Source of the DNA: Micropterus salmoides | Lineage: Eukaryota; Chordata; Actinopteri; Centrarchiformes; Centrarchidae | NCBI RefSeq assembly: GCF_014851395.1 | Contig: NW_024040040.1 | Location: forward strand, 13,319,403 to 13,383,402 | Direction of reading: 5' to 3' | Length of the DNA: 64,000 nucleotides | Part shown: positions 10,887 through 25,520 of the stretch, piece after piece | Layout of the letters: every line of letters starts with the position of its first letter | Position numbering within the stretch: the first letter of the stretch is position 1 | Program-made: the position numbers and the translations under genes | Notes under the pieces: model-generated | What the model saw: only the letters and a program-made list of their open reading frames with translations | Database searches by the model: none | Told to the model about the DNA's origin: nothing

Positions 10887-13800
10887 ATATGTCCTCCTTT
10901 GAAATATAAATATGAAATATGAAAGAGAGAGAAAAGCAATGTACAAGCAACAATTAGTTTCTACCTAGACCTGTTACAGTATAAAAAAGAATATGCGAAA
11001 TATTTTGCATCTAGGTGCTGAAAAGGCACTTGGAAAGAAAGATCTAGGAATCAGAGAGGAGAGAAAACAATGAACATTTTTTTTTGTATCATTAATTGCT
11101 ACCTCTGTGCATTCAAAGTCGCTCAGCCATCAGGGTCTAATGGGATAAACATTTCTGTTTTTCAGTTTTACACACCTGCTGGTTTTGGCTTTGTCCTGTG
11201 GGAGGCTGCCCATTAGACCAGATTAGATTACAAACACTCATACATACTTGTGCTCACACTTGTCAACTTCAGTCATTAGTCACTGTAGTATCGATTTCAG
11301 TTCTCAGAGTGGTTCTGGGGAGCTCCCAGCCCAGTGAGGAGAACTGGAAAATGATTATGGACAAAACAGGAACCCCATTTTTAAATCCCATTTAGAGGAA
11401 ATGTCAGAGAATAAATCTGAGAAATAGTGAAATTTGCGCAACTATTTAAAGACCGTCCCTTTTGTGTTGCAGGTAAATATCATATGATTCAAAGTTGAGT
11501 TGTTCTTTTTCCTTTCCCTAATGTCTGCTGGTAAACCTATATTATGTATTGTTCATAGAAAGTGCATCATGAGGTTAGTAAATGAGTGAGCAGGGATGGA
11601 TTGGGTTTGCCCGGTGGATGAGCAGGAGGAAGGTGCTCAAACTGATGCATTTCCCTCGTCAAGAGCTTGATAGGCATGAGAACAGAAACCAAAGCTGTGT
11701 GTTATTGGTGAAAGAATGACGTGTTAGCATACAGATAAACAATGGAGAGGTGGATCATGCTGCAGGAGGGCTTAAAATTGAATTCCCTTGCAACCGCCAT
11801 GAATCCAACTGGACCATCAAATAGAAAACTAGCACAATGAGAGTGCATGTGTCTGCCATGGCGAAATAGTCTTCAACCTTTGCTATTATGTTTTTTTCTG
11901 CATCATCATCATCATCATCAGAAAATCTAAATCCCAGGAATATTATAGGGATACAAAGTACAAAGATGAATTTCTCAACATTTCATGTCAGAGTCAGGAC
12001 AGCTGAGGTATGTCCAATTAAATTGGCTGTTGTATGTAAATGTTATAGCGCTGATCACTTTCAGTTGATTTGTGTTCATTTGGCTGCCTAATGCATTTAA
12101 AAGTTATAGCAATTATATCAAATACGCCACGCCTAGTAGAATTTGGTCAACAATTTATGTTTTGTGCAAATGTTGGTCAATCTAGTTGTTTGTGAATTGA
12201 GTTCATATACAAAAAAGGAAATCTGTCAATGCAGAAATAGCATGTTACTGTGTATGCGTGAGTTGAAAAACCAGGGCTTTATGAATCTCTTAAACCTACA
12301 ATATAATTAAATTCAATACAGCTTTATTTATCACAAAGTCTTTGCTGAGTTCTAAAAGATTAGACAGAGTCGAATCTAGTCTGAGTTCAACACAAACACC
12401 GGAGGCCAAACACAGACATGGGAGGTGTGTCCATTGCTAGCTAGCTTACGGCTAATGTATGTACATGTCGGTACATGGACTGTTTGTGAGAAATAACATG
12501 ACGAAGAAGTCAAATTCTTGGACATGACATGAATATCTGCATTGCTTTTGGTCTCAAAACACCATTATCTCCAAGCAAACCATTTTCATTTAAGCTTCAC
12601 AGTTCAGGGGCAAACTTTCCTTTATAAACAGCCAAATCAAACTAGCTAACTTTCGTTAAGTAGGTTTTGACCTATTATGCATGCTAACGAATTGGACAAA
12701 AAAGAAGAAATGCAGAAATGCACATGGATGCACAGTTCCAGTATGTACTTGCATTGATTTGAACACAAAACATTCCCATGAGGATGTACAACATACACCT
12801 CACACACTAACACCCATTGTGCAAATTGCCTCGTTTTCACCCACCACTTCCTCCAGCGCACTACGACTGCTTCGCTCTCTGTTAATAGGGAACAATCAAT
12901 CAGGGTCATTTCCTGTGCGGAGTGGACATCCTGTCTCACAGGATGTGGCTTAAGAAGGTATGGGGCACAAGAGACTCAGTGGGCAGAGGCAGCTACTCCC
13001 ACCCTTACACCCACCCACCCCAAGCCTTCCCTGCATGTCAGGAAATCCCTACATGCCTACTAAATACTGTATATAAATGTGTAATGTATACCCAGGCACC
13101 TGAGTGCAATAAGGAAATATCTAGAGATTAGTTCTTGTTAATATAAACACTGTATGTAGTAGCTATAGTGCATGTTTAATGGGACAGTTGAAACTTGGTG
13201 CTCATTACCTCAACTTATAACACACTTCTCCTCTCTGTCTTTCTTGCCATAATGTGTAGCGCCTACCTTGCTCGTGTCGAGGTCCTGGTTGCCCTCTAAC
13301 ACACAGTAATACCAGGGTGAGAGAGCGGAGACAGTACAAGGTGTGTGGGTGCCATGTGGCACCTTCAGCATGTGTGTTTGTTAGAAAAGGACAACACAGC
13401 AGAAGCTAACTGTCAAATATGGTAGCTTCTGGCTATTTTTTTTTGTCAGTCTGCCACTGACAAGTAGGAGACCTGCTGTAAAGAGGTTGTAAAAATTAGC
13501 AGAAAATACTCACCGTACAAGCCAGCACCAAGAGCCAAATTTCAACCCTGGTTAATTGCATCTTCTCATTTGGTGGTCTGTAGCAAATTGTATCCATGTT
13601 AACTTTGCTGAAATGGCAATGATTCAAGGATTCTGTCTAGTAAAGAAAGAACTTCTGTTGAGACAACTTTCACACCTCAGGAGGATGTCTGCCTCGGCTA
13701 CAAGCCAAAGGAGTGAGGCTTTTAAAGTAAAAGTGTCTGTAAAAGCCCACTGAAGACTGACTCCAAATGAACATCAAAGAACTAGGATAACTGTCTCCTC

Positions 13801-16800
13801 TCACAATATACTTTCATTCATTCATTTTCACTTCTTTCATATATAATTCCAGTTTCACCAAAGGAGGACATCTGCTTAAACAAATGGTTTAGGTCAGGCG
13901 GTGGAAACTTATGTAACAATGAGTGAATTTACGCCCTTTCGGAAATATTTCACGACGTTTCAGGGAGGGCAAAGGACGAGTTGGTTCTGGGAGGAAAAAG
14001 TGAAAACAGTTAACAGTGGAGCGATTCACATGAAGCCAAATAGGTGGTTTTAAATGTGGAGATTTGTATAGTTTAGAATGGGGTTTGGCGAAGTTTTAAG
14101 ATGCCATCTGTGTCCCAGGTTAAGTTTATTAATGTCAGTGGAGTTGAAATAGAATTATCCTGATGAACTTCAACCATCTTTTTCCTGCAGATGTATTAAA
14201 TAAAATCCCCTTTCTAGTATAACTCGCAGAATTGACATTTCAGATATCTATAAAGTTATTTGATATACCTTACTACAGATGTAAATATGTTGTAATCATA
14301 AACACTTCTTGGGCTTTAAGAGCAGGACCAGATTAATCTGCTACGTGGTCCCAAATGAACTGTGGGACCCATTGAGGCCCCATTCCTCCCATCATGTAGT
14401 GAATATATCCTGTTGCTTGTAAGTATCGTGTACAAGGCAACACATAGCTACTTAATTATGTTGTATGTAATTTGTTTAAATTCAAATGTATTTAGGAAAA
14501 AGCACCATGTAAGAATAATACCAACGGAAACATTATGGGCTGGGAATTGTTTTCATTTTAATGCTATACCAGAGATTCTGGGAATATATACCAACACACT
14601 GCCTTTTCTATACTTAACTTCAAAAAATATAGACATAGTTTTTTCTCAAAGAACTACAAATTAGAACTGCCATTCCCCCATCTGCTCACCAACTGCCCTC
14701 AGTGTGTTTCTGCCCCAGTCACCACCTGATCATCATCTGCCAACACACCAGTCTCTCATCCCCCTAATCAGTCTGCTAGGATATATACCTCCCCACTCAC
14801 CAGAGCCCTCTGCCAGAGTGTCTCTGTTTCCCTTTATTCAAGCCAATTCTTCCTACCAGTTAATCGCCTGCCTTTTTTCTTGACCTAAGCCTATTTTTCA
14901 ATGCCAACTTTTGTTGCTTTACATCTTGATATGGACACAAAACAAAAAAGTTTAGAGGTTTGACAGCAAATAATGAAGTTATTAAAACTGAACTTTAAGA
15001 TAAAGTAAAGTTAGGTATAGATAGGCCCGTATACTAAGAATAATAACATATATATTGGAAGATTCGCCAGCCCATGGTTTACGTACAAAGCCAATATTCA
15101 ACACCTATGCAGGAAATAGTGTTTTTTTTAACCAATGTTTCTTTGCCATAACCACAATCTTTTCCTAACCATACCAGAGCTGCTGTGTACAGGTATTGTA
15201 GAAAGCCAGAATTTAAAAAATGTTGGTGTTGGATGTACCAAAAACTCTTTCTGATAGGTCCAATGAGTCGTTCTTCCCTGGTGATAAGGTTGGTAAAAAT
15301 GCAGGGCCTGCGTTTAAGTTGTGTATATTCCCAAACAAATCAAATTACAATCACTAAAAGTATTGCTCGCCACACCATAAACTACAGTTCCTCCAATTTT
15401 ATTAAGATACTTTGTCCCCACTGCACCAACAACAAATGAAGTCAACAGCAATTGCAACTGTACCAACATTATTCTGCCGTGAAACTAGCTATGCACGTAC
15501 ACAACATATTTAAGTTACTTATTCAAACAAATTGATATGCATTTTGCATTTTTTCCCCCCAGTATTGTGGGTGCTGCTAATGAAGACACTGACAGTCAGT
15601 CCTACGCAGACGAGTGAGTCAGCCGTGTGCTGATTAAGGGATCCACTAGCAGAGGAGCCATCAATCAAACACAGGATCACTCCTACTCTCATTTCACAGA
15701 GCATGGCTGTATGTCTGCTGGCTCGGTGTCTCGGATAGGGACCCCTGCTCCTGTCCTGGCTATCTAACGGAGGTGTACAAAGAAAGAAGGAGACGGCTGG
15801 AAATTAAATCCTTGCACTGCTGCAGTGCCAATTTGAGTTCAGTTTATAGTCGTATGTTTAAAAAATTACAGCTAAAAACAATGTCACAACCTTGTCTCCG
15901 TTCCAGACATACAAAATAAACAATATGTACATACGGTGTACATAAAATAATAAGTTTTTGAGATGTTTCTATGCACCTCTGACAGTTAGAAAAAAACATA
16001 CAGTTTAGTGTGCTATGGGAAAGTCGGAAAGAGTAAGGTTAGAATCTCAATTCACCCACATCGATGGGGATTTGCAGCTGAACACCCAGCAGAATAGACA
16101 TATGGCTTAGTGGTTTGGAGTTGAGATATGTCGAAAGTAATGGAGAATAAAGAGAGAAAAACTATGACAAAAGCAGCAACAGAGATGACAGAAATAGAGA
16201 GAAAAATCCAATTTCATTTACTTGGCTTTTATTTGACAAGGTTAGTGCTGCTGAGAAGAAAAAAAACCTTGCTAAATGAGACGTATCCAAGAAAGTATAA
16301 AAATTACAGACAAACATGAAGGAGATACTGTACGAGGAGTTGAGGTCAAGTGAGCCAAAGAGCTGGGAGAGACAAGACATTTTCGTTTGCAAGTCCACTG
16401 GGAGGCCAGACAGAGTTAAGTAAGTGAGCAGCTGCAGGATATAAAGCCAGCAACTTCCATGGAATCCCCCAAACTCCTTCAGCTAACACAGTTAGCTCTT
16501 GGCTCACTCCTGGCTTCCAAGGAGTTCATCACAACAGCCAAGGAACGGTAACTCTGCTGTTACTCAAATCTCACTAACACCAAAAATTTTAATTTTCTCA
16601 ATTTGCTGTGCACAGAGGAATACCTACACCCACTGGAGCAAACAGGTTGACTCCAAAAGCACCGTCAGCAAGTTCTCAGTTTTAACCTTTGTTGTGTCTT
16701 TAGCTCCCCCAACTGTGAAAAGCCATTTCCCTGCAGACAGCAGACAGACTGATGAGAGGTGTTCTCCAATCCCACACCACCCTGAACACACACACAGACA

Positions 16801-16930
16801 AGAAAGCACACCATTTTATTACGTGAACACACACTTTTCCCAGCCTTTACTGGGAATTCAGCAGTAGTCTGACATCACTCATGTTACACATTGAGACAGA
16901 CAGCTAGTCCCACAGGATTAGTCTGGTGTT
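9321..16930. other. Gene-free stretch
   Basis: I see no exon with recognisable protein similarity on either strand. The content is AT-rich sequence, a (CAT)n run at about 11903-11925, a degenerate teleost-type phrase ttcaatacagctttatttat near 12311 and other unassigned repeats. Introns of an unseen gene cannot be excluded. Confidence 0.35.
10845..10882. repeat. (TG)n microsatellite
   Basis: About 19 TG units, one of them TT-interrupted, followed by a short TA run. Confidence 0.9.
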
Positions 16931-16931
16931 T

Positions 16932-16933
<2 letters not shown>

Positions 16934-16983
<50 letters not shown>
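16934..16983. repeat. (CA)n microsatellite
   Basis: About 25 uninterrupted CA units. The plus-strand open frames that cross it contain an artefactual Thr-His repeat. Confidence 0.95.
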
Positions 16984-16984
<1 letters not shown>

Positions 16985-18204
16985 CATCTGGTGCCAGTCA
17001 TGGCCACGGTATAAACTTCATGTCTGTAGATGTGTGCAGTACATTTATGTGCATTTTCATGTTGGTTTTCAGGGAGGCACTTACTGTACATATGGTTGCT
17101 GGTTCTGAGAGTCACAGCAATGAGCATGTGAAATACCTGGTTGTGTGTCCAAACTGGCCAAATGGAAAGGTACTGAAAACCAGCAAAGAAATCTTTGTGT
17201 ATCTGTTTACATCTCTGCTGACTTTTTGTCCTCAGCTCTTCAAAATTCAAAATAATAATTCTTTAAAAAGTGAGACTATATAACTTTAGAAAGGGGCAAT
17301 AACACATTCTTGCATTCACAAAAGATAAGTTGAATTCAATAAAAAGCACAATTTCTTAAATATATAGTACATCAGCGGTTTTGTCACTACAGCCTTATTT
17401 GGTCTGGTATGACAAGTAGCTTATTAGGGCTAATATCAGAAATGTTAGCAAACTATAGCTACATGCTATCTAATTGACATTATGAGTTAAGTTTGCTTAT
17501 TTTATGGCTCATCTGTGCCTGTACTCCTGTAACACTGTTACAGCATGTCAGAAGTAAACATGACAATGCCTTTTAGCAACAGACTCAAGCTTATTGACAT
17601 GTAATACCTTTTGTGGCCACTATGGTTGCTGGTCAGCAAGTTACTGCTTCAAGCAGTTGTCTCACCCAAATTACAGAAAAGCAAATGTTTGACCAGCCCC
17701 TCTTGCTTCGACTCGTCTTTTCAAAGACGGCCCTCCATTCAAAATGGGGCAAATAAATCTATCTGCATCATCCTTTACCACTGTGGGGGTTTTTTGTAGT
17801 TTGGGTATCTGACCCTCTAATGAGAGCCAGAAATGTGGCTAGAAAACAATTTATTGTATTGTATTTTAATATTCTGCTTTGCCACAGAGTAGTTTTGTCA
17901 GCAGTTTTTCCCGTACCCCCCTGTCTCAGTAATCAAGCAGTATGATGACACAACCGGTATTTCTTCAGAAATGTAATCACAAGGCTTACACTTCAGTCAG
18001 GGGGCTCTATCTCCCTCCAGTCTAACTTTTCCTCTCTCCATCGCTCTCTCTTCCTTTGTTAATAATCAGACATGTCTGGAGAACAGATTAGAGGCAGAGA
18101 GTAGAGCCAGTGAAAAGAGGTCACACGTGTGCATATCTTTTTCTTCTCCTTTCTTCCTGTCTTATTACTTTCCCTCTTTTTTCCATCATTCAATGCAAGC
18201 ATCT
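16984..18204. other. Gene-free stretch
   Basis: AT-rich, with no recognisable exon. A phrase tctcacccaaattacagaaaa (about 17660-17680) resembles one at 34663-34680 and may mark a further dispersed repeat. Confidence 0.35.
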
Positions 18205-18212
18205 AATCTACT

Positions 18213-18706
18213 CAGTGGTGCAAAGTACTTTTACTCAAGTATAGTTTTGAGATACTTGAGTATTCTCATTTTATGCCACTTTATACTACTCTGCTACTTT
18301 TTGGAGGCAAAGATTATACTTTTTACTCCATATGCTCCACAAGCTACTATTAAATACTAGTTTCTTTGCAGATTTAGATTATCAATACAAAATATAAATT
18401 GACTAAAAAAACAAATTCTGAAATATTACAGGTTAAGATACCCAGCAGTATATGCAACAATTATAATTAGCCCTACCTTTACCAGCTGCATTAAAGTGCT
18501 GTACACATTAATGCATAAAGAAGATACTATATGATTCTGAAATTAGCCATTCTGCATTCTTAGTGCTTTTACTCTTGATACTAATAATAATTTAGCACTT
18601 TTACTTTCATAATGCAGGTCCTTTACTTGTAAGTTACTTATAAATACTCTAACTTCTAAGAATATTTTACACTGTTGTCTTGCTATCTGCACTTCTTCCG
18701 CCACTG
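18213..18706. mobile_element. hAT-like MITE (non-autonomous DNA transposon)
   Basis: The 494-bp element begins CAGTGGTGCAAAGTA and ends CTTCTTCCGCCACTG. The reverse complement of the right end begins CAGTGGCGG, giving imperfect terminal inverted repeats. The internal text (acttttactcaagta, tactttttactcca, near-palindromic around 'tacttgagtat') is typical of a very common teleost family. Flanking 8-mers aatctact (18205-18212) and aacctacc (18707-18714) agree at 6 of 8 positions, consistent with a decayed 8-bp hAT target duplication. No transposase frame. Confidence 0.72.
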
Positions 18707-18714
18707 AACCTACC

Positions 18715-20548
18715 TCATGGTAACTCCTGCTTGGTGGAGATATACAGTGCCTGGCTCCATCCTTTCACACTGTGTGAACTGACCTCACTGACTGTCTGTC
18801 TGGCTCAGCACTTTGTTTTGGTCGGAACTGGCCGGATGGATTTGATATGAGCATAGAACCGAGAGACATAGATTGAACATTATCAACAACAGAGATAAAG
18901 ATTTAGGTCTTTAACTAAGTGCATCAATGTCAATATGACTGCAAGGGATTCAGGTTTGTTCAGGGTTTGCAAAGGAAATAAATCACAGCTGAATGTGTCA
19001 TAAGCAATATAAACTCAGCCAACCAACATCACTTTAGTGTTTAACTGACATCATTTTAAACAGGATGTAACAATGTTTCCCATTCAATCTGTGGCTTGTT
19101 TATTAGGAAAGACCCATTGAATTTCATATTTGAGTTGGATGTACTTCAAGGAATTTCAAGTCTATGTCCGCCCCCAAACTTGTAAGCCTTAATCAAAGGT
19201 GCTGACAGAGGAGTTTTTATGTGTGTGTACGAGTCGTAAGTCGTAACAATTAATGGGGCTCTACTGACAGACAGGGAGGAATCTCTGTCAGGGCCATAAT
19301 GGGGAGGATAGACTAAAAACACCCACACATAGAGTAAATTACAAAAACATGTACGAGATGGACACAGATGGAGACCTATAATAAATACACACATGAAATT
19401 TTGAGGAATCTGATCTCAGCCAGTGCTATACTTGGGACAATTCAAAATGTTGGTTTTAATGGCTCATTAAAAAGAAAATGTTTGTGTGTTAGTCAAGTCA
19501 GGAAGTTGGTCTTCAAATTCTAATGGTTGTTTTTAGTAAATAAACTGGGTAACAATTTTAATGCTGGCCTCTCTTTTCTTTACAAAATCTGTTAGATCGC
19601 CTGACCGCTCATGCTCCTTACCCTGCTGGACCCAAAACTTAGCAATACAGTTTAGTTAGTAAAATGCTATTAGAACCAGCCTTCGACACTAAAATTTCCC
19701 AGTTCCCAAATGTATGAAAGTTGATGGGAACTCAGCTGTAGTCATCTGTGTTTCCTTGGATAAATGAAACACAGTGTCCAGTGTAAACACACCTCCACAC
19801 CTCTTCCAATCTAAACAGTCTTCGGTCTTGTGAAGTATCACCAGTGCCAGCCACAACTAACCTCTCACCCTCAACAATCTGTTAGGACACTCCCTCCTTG
19901 ATTAGATTTCCCGCTGCACGGGAAAATTGACAGAAATGTGGCGGTGGGAGAACGCAGGTCAAAGGGCTAGAGGTAAGGAGAAAGGTAGAGGGAGAGAGAA
20001 AGGGAAGGGAAAGTTGGAGAAGGAGGTTGTAGGAGAGTTTTGAAAAAAAAGAGTGAGAGTGTGCACAATGCAGGGCGTGGGCAAGTGGACCTTACACACG
20101 CTTTCTGCTGAAGAATATAGGTCACAAAAACACATTCCAGCCTCTGAACATTTATGCAATGAGAGGGAGTCTAAAGTAAAGTAAAGGCACTTTACTCAAA
20201 AAGCAGGAGGGGTGGGGGACAGATAGGTCAGAAGCAGACAAAGATAGAGGGAGAAAAGGCATGAGGCAGGAAATCAATAAAAAGGTCATTTGATTCATTA
20301 TTTTGAGCAATAGTTGTCACTTTGGCAGTCATTATTTTACCCGACTCCCGTGGAGCGTCAAGATCCTGAGGAAAAGTGTTATGGACACCGGCTTTTTTTC
20401 ACTCTGGTTCACAGTGTATCACTTAGAGTATCCACAGATGATGGATCTGTTTCCATGACAGATGACAGATTCCATAGCATTTAGCTTTTTCTTTCCTGGC
20501 ATTTAAATAGTTAAAATTCAACAGCATGGGGTGAATTCTTAGTTTTTC

Positions 20549-20551
<3 letters not shown>
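18715..20551. other. Gene-free stretch
   Basis: No exon recognised. A purine-rich AG/GGA tract lies at about 19975-20050, and short adenine-rich tracts occur throughout. Confidence 0.35.

Positions 20552-20586
<35 letters not shown>
20552..20586. repeat. (GT)n microsatellite
   Basis: About 17 GT units, uninterrupted. Confidence 0.95.
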
Positions 20587-20589
<3 letters not shown>

Positions 20590-23500
20590 AATGTATGCTT
20601 TTATGCTCTCTGACCAAGCATGTTTGAACTTAACTGTCTTAACAGACAAGCCAATGGTGTTTTTTGTACTGAGTTCCCCAAGGTGCAAATATCTCATGTC
20701 TCTGTCCTCTTGTATTCAAGGGTAGCATCCTAAAATCTGTAACACTTTATAAAACCATCAGTGTGAATTATGGCCATCTTGTCATCATTATGGGCCATTT
20801 TCACAGCTAAATTCAATACATCCACCTTGTCAAAAGTTGCACTTTAAGCTTTTTACTTGTTTTCACAGGCATAATACATAAAGAGTGCTGCAGCAGTCCT
20901 TTCCCTCTAACTGGCATCTATTTCCTCAACCTCCTTGCAAAACTTAAATTCTAGGATCAGGCATGATCACTTGCTGCAAATGGCCACCTCTCACAGGAAG
21001 ACATGGATTGCAAAGGATGAATGCCTGCCTTCGTACTTTTTGACACATTTCTTTAACGTGTTTGCTGATGTAGGATATCTGGGTATCAAAGTTCATTTAT
21101 CTGATATTAGCTGTAGTACTAGTTTGGCTACCTCGTCAATCATGTGACCCTCACCTTGCAGGTCGTAGTAGTCCGTCAAGAGCCTCTCGTCAACAAATAA
21201 ACCAGCTGTTCTTTTTTTGTTGCAGTACCATTAATTATTAATATTCATTTTGAACAGAACTCTGGTTACTATATTAATAAAACACACTTTAGAATAAAAT
21301 CTATCTTCCGCTTTCACCAGTAAACACCAGTAACTGAAATCCTAAGAATTATGACTTTAGTTTAACTTAAATAATTCAGTCAAAGTAGCTGTTGAGCTTT
21401 TCATAATTTGCACATTTCAATATAAGCCACATAATTATTTAATCCATTCACATATGTTCAGTAAAGTAATATCAATAAAAGATATTCCCTCTTCCCCTCA
21501 TTGTTGCAGGATTTTATGACGTTCCCCTTGGCAATAGAGTTGCTGTTCTGCTGCTGAGCAGCAAACTTTACAAGACAGGACTTTGTCATAGCTACATCCA
21601 CAAATGCATTGTGACATGTTTAAGAGTGTAAGAAACACTCAGCCGATGCAGAAATGCCACGGCATATCAGAGAGCTGATAAAGACATGTGCAGAGTGCAC
21701 CACATGACCTGCACACAAGCACGGCCAGTAGCGTTGTTGATGTTAAACGTCTTGCCGACATGAGCCATGTTACCTCTCTGATGATTTGTTTGTATGTATT
21801 TGAGATAATAAATACATGTCTAGGTCACTGCGCAGGCTTTTGTACTCCTGTATGGCGCAGGAGACAGAGATGTGTGTGTTTACATACCGCTCATGCTCTG
21901 TGACACAAAGCAGTGCCGTGCTTTCATTCAAAGAAGTGCTCAGAGATCAGTTACTCAGCACAAAGGATGACACTAAGTAAAGCTGAACGTCATAACAGCT
22001 GACACCAGATATTCAATATATTCCCTTTCACTGCTGGTGAGTTTTTGCCTCATGCCATTTTGATTAGAAGTGAAATGCTCCTACAGTTATAGACCTAGAA
22101 TAATCAGAAGGGACAAACTTGAGCTAATTTCTGAATATGTATTTTCTGATTGGCCGCTTAACCTATCATATGAACATCTTTTAGTGACTGTTTTCAACAC
22201 TGTTTTGTGGGATTTTCCTTTGAACGCACATCCATGTGTCCAGTTTTATCCAATAATATGCTCTAAAAGTTGTGGTGCTATGTTGGCAGGCTGACCACTG
22301 CCCCTGGGCGCTGACCTACTTCTCCAAAAGCTTGCTGTCCTTTTAGGCCACCAACAATGATTTATCAGTGACCAGAGTGTGTGTGGAGCTTGTGGGTTGG
22401 TGGGTTGCATGCATGAGTGTGTAAGTCTGTCAGTGTGTCAGTGTGTTAGAGTGCACCAGGCTGTTTGGCGGGGGCGGGTGACACAGTTTGCCATTGGGGA
22501 CTTCCTGTCATCAGTCTTTGTCAGACGCACACGCATACACACTTAAGGGTGTGTTGAAAGACACAAAGACATCTCCCTGTGTAAACCACAGCTCTCCATA
22601 TTGTACTGTAATGTACCGCAGCCGGATGGGACACTCACAGGAAGTCGACCTTTGAACCCGAGGTCGTTGACCGTGAGACCCAGACACACAACAACAGGAA
22701 GAGCTCTTTTTTTTTCCTGCTAAATCAGGCCAACAGACACTGACCCTGCACGCTCTTCTACACATGCAGCAGAGCATGCAAGTGACCACAGCACGACATC
22801 ATCCCAGAGACACACAACCTCACCACCAGCAGGCCTCATGAAAAACACAAACAACTTGGTCAGAAGGAAAGAGAGCCCACAATTTCTGTATGTTATTATC
22901 AACTTCAGCATTCCCTATGGGATGTTTTTATGTATCAGTATTGTGTTTTTGCCTTTTGCAAAGAATGCTTGAATAAATACAACCAGAACCTCACAGACCT
23001 CTGCCACAGCTGACAAACATCTGAAGCCGGGTCGACTTTTGACCTGCCAGTACAATAACATTCTTTCATGTGGCGAAGCCAAGTCCGTAAGACGAATTCC
23101 CACTTAGCGCAAGCCAATGGTGTCAGTCAGTCAAGGTTTGACACACTGATAGACAGGCAGCCAGTGCTGATGGGGTGATCCAAGTGAGGGAAAGCACCCA
23201 AACATCTCTATCCAAAGATATAGCATTGTGATTTTCTGTTTCCTTTTCCAAAATACATCAGATTTCAAGGCTGAGGCAGTGACCCAAGGGTAAATCTACC
23301 ATGCTTAATTAAAGAAGAATGTTTAGGCATTATAGTTTGGTGCAGTTTTCCAAGAAGGACTCCAAAAGGGTGTGTTTAACTAATTCTGCCATTCGTCCAG
23401 GGGGTATTAGAGGGGTGGGAACATGATCCTGGAAGCTGGGGAGCATCAGAAGCCATTAAAGGGGGGTGAGGAAACACAGAGTGCAGGCTCTGGACAGTAT

Positions 23501-25520
23501 CATAGAGTCCTGGGTGGAGGATGGGATGGGAGGAGGGGATTGAGACATGGGGGTAAAAAATGAAGCATCCTCAGCGATATGCAGCATTGGAGAGGACACA
23601 TCTGATATTCAAAAGATACATCAGTTAAAACAGAATTATAAGGTATTCAGACCAGAGTGCAGTTTGGCTACTGGTGGAGAAAGAATTCAATAATATTTTG
23701 AAGTCAATTTGACATGTGGAGGATTGGAACCACCCACCTGGCAGAAGAAGGCTAACACCGAGTGCTCCAAGTCATTGACACAACTTAAATGACTCAACGC
23801 TCTATTAAGAGTATGTCCAAGCCATGCCATGCCAGAGAAACACATGCAAAAGTTGCCCAATAGGAGAATAAAACGGCAACATAACATGAGACAACATTCC
23901 AGCAGATCTCTGAGGGCTGCTGAGTGCTAAGCTGCGAGGAGCAAAGTTCATTCTTGAAGTGAGGCGGAACCGGCGCTTGCGTTGAGGTCATAGTTGCTTC
24001 CAGGATGAGGACATGCGGACAGCTGCAGCCGCTGACCTCGTCCTCTGGCCCTCGCCACTGCAGCAGTGCTTACACAATCCCCATGTAACGTTGTGAGAAC
24101 ACTGGTTTGGCACCCGCAGCTGACATTGCCACACGCCAATGCAATGAAAAAGGAAAAGAATTCATCTGCGTGTGATTAAGCAAGTGTACTGGCGACTGGA
24201 AATTGCACACACATTCACACACCTCAAACAGAGGAGGCTATTATGGGAAACGGCAGCACAAATCACCTTCAGTTGACCACTAACTATCAAAGTCATTTAA
24301 CCATCTTTCATCGTTCTCTTCAAACGCAACCAAAGTAACCAACCTGAGTCATCGCCGAACTGCTAAAGATGGAAAGCTCTCTCTCTCTGTCGCTCTGTTA
24401 CCAGCATCCCACTTTTCAACCCTGTTTGCCCCCGCTGAAAACTCCACTGTCAGCATTTTGATAGACACACACAAACACGCAGGGCGCAGATCATCTCCAG
24501 ATGTCTAATTGGAGGGGGACATAAATAGGGTAACAATGGCGAACGGGAGAGTCACAAAGTCGAGCGGAATCAGATGAGAGGCTCGTGGCAGTCTGTCCGT
24601 ATGGATTAATGTTCATACAAATGCACAAGCATGCTCACTGTGCACTTTGATTAGCTTGAGTCCTACATTTTTTGTACAATCAGCGGTGTGGGATGTAATC
24701 CTGGGTATAGTCCAGTAAAGGATTTGCTTGTTCCACTGCTATTAAATTTTAGGGCCTGTCTCTCGTTTTAAATGTGTAAAATCTTTCTTTGATGGCAGCT
24801 AAATGTTGCTAATTTACTGTACACTAGTTGTCATCTTTGTGAGTTGTTCATCTGAAAAGTAAGGCCACCGACCCTGTCACAAATGCATCTAGTCCTTCAA
24901 ATACTTTTGTAAAGTAAATTTTTTTTTCATAAAATGGAAATGTAAAGTAGGCCGACCACAAAATGCTACCTATGCAGTGTACATTAAAGCCCCTGAAAAC
25001 TTGGTTTCAGATCTTATGTATTTATCTATAACCTTAAATCTCCATAACTAAATATGCAGCAATTTGTTTATTATTTGTAAAGAGTATAACACTCCAGAAC
25101 TCAGCTTGTCTGCTTTGTGGGTGTGGCTTTACAAATATGGCTACCAATGATCAAAGAGCCCTGCTAACTGCCATCAGATGCTGATTCAAATGTTTTCCTG
25201 ACTGGTGCTCAGAGGTAGGCCTACGTGATGTCATCTTTTTCCAACTGACTTGGCTTTTCTGACTGGAAATGTGAGAAGCTCATTGAGAAAAAGGTTTTGT
25301 AGGGCATTTAAAAACTGAAAGCACAGCATCTACAATTGTCCGTGATATATTTGCAGAAGTCTTTAAATATTCAAATATGATTGCAATATTGAGCCATTCA
25401 ATTTCACATTTGGGAATGACAATTACTCTTTCTTATTTAAACCCCCTCTTATATGGAGAACTGATCCTGACAAATTCAGAAATAAATACAGAAATAAATA
25501 AATAAGCATCTGATTAAATG
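20587..25520. other. Gene-free stretch
   Basis: There is no convincing coding exon on either strand. The open frames here overlap each other on opposite strands and lack recognisable motifs. TG-rich words occur around 22375-22460. I cannot name any repeat with confidence. Confidence 0.35.

Noticed and set aside
16891..17283. 130-codon plus-strand frame
   Set aside because: It is held open by the (CA)n microsatellite (Thr-His repeat). The rest has no motif or splice framing.
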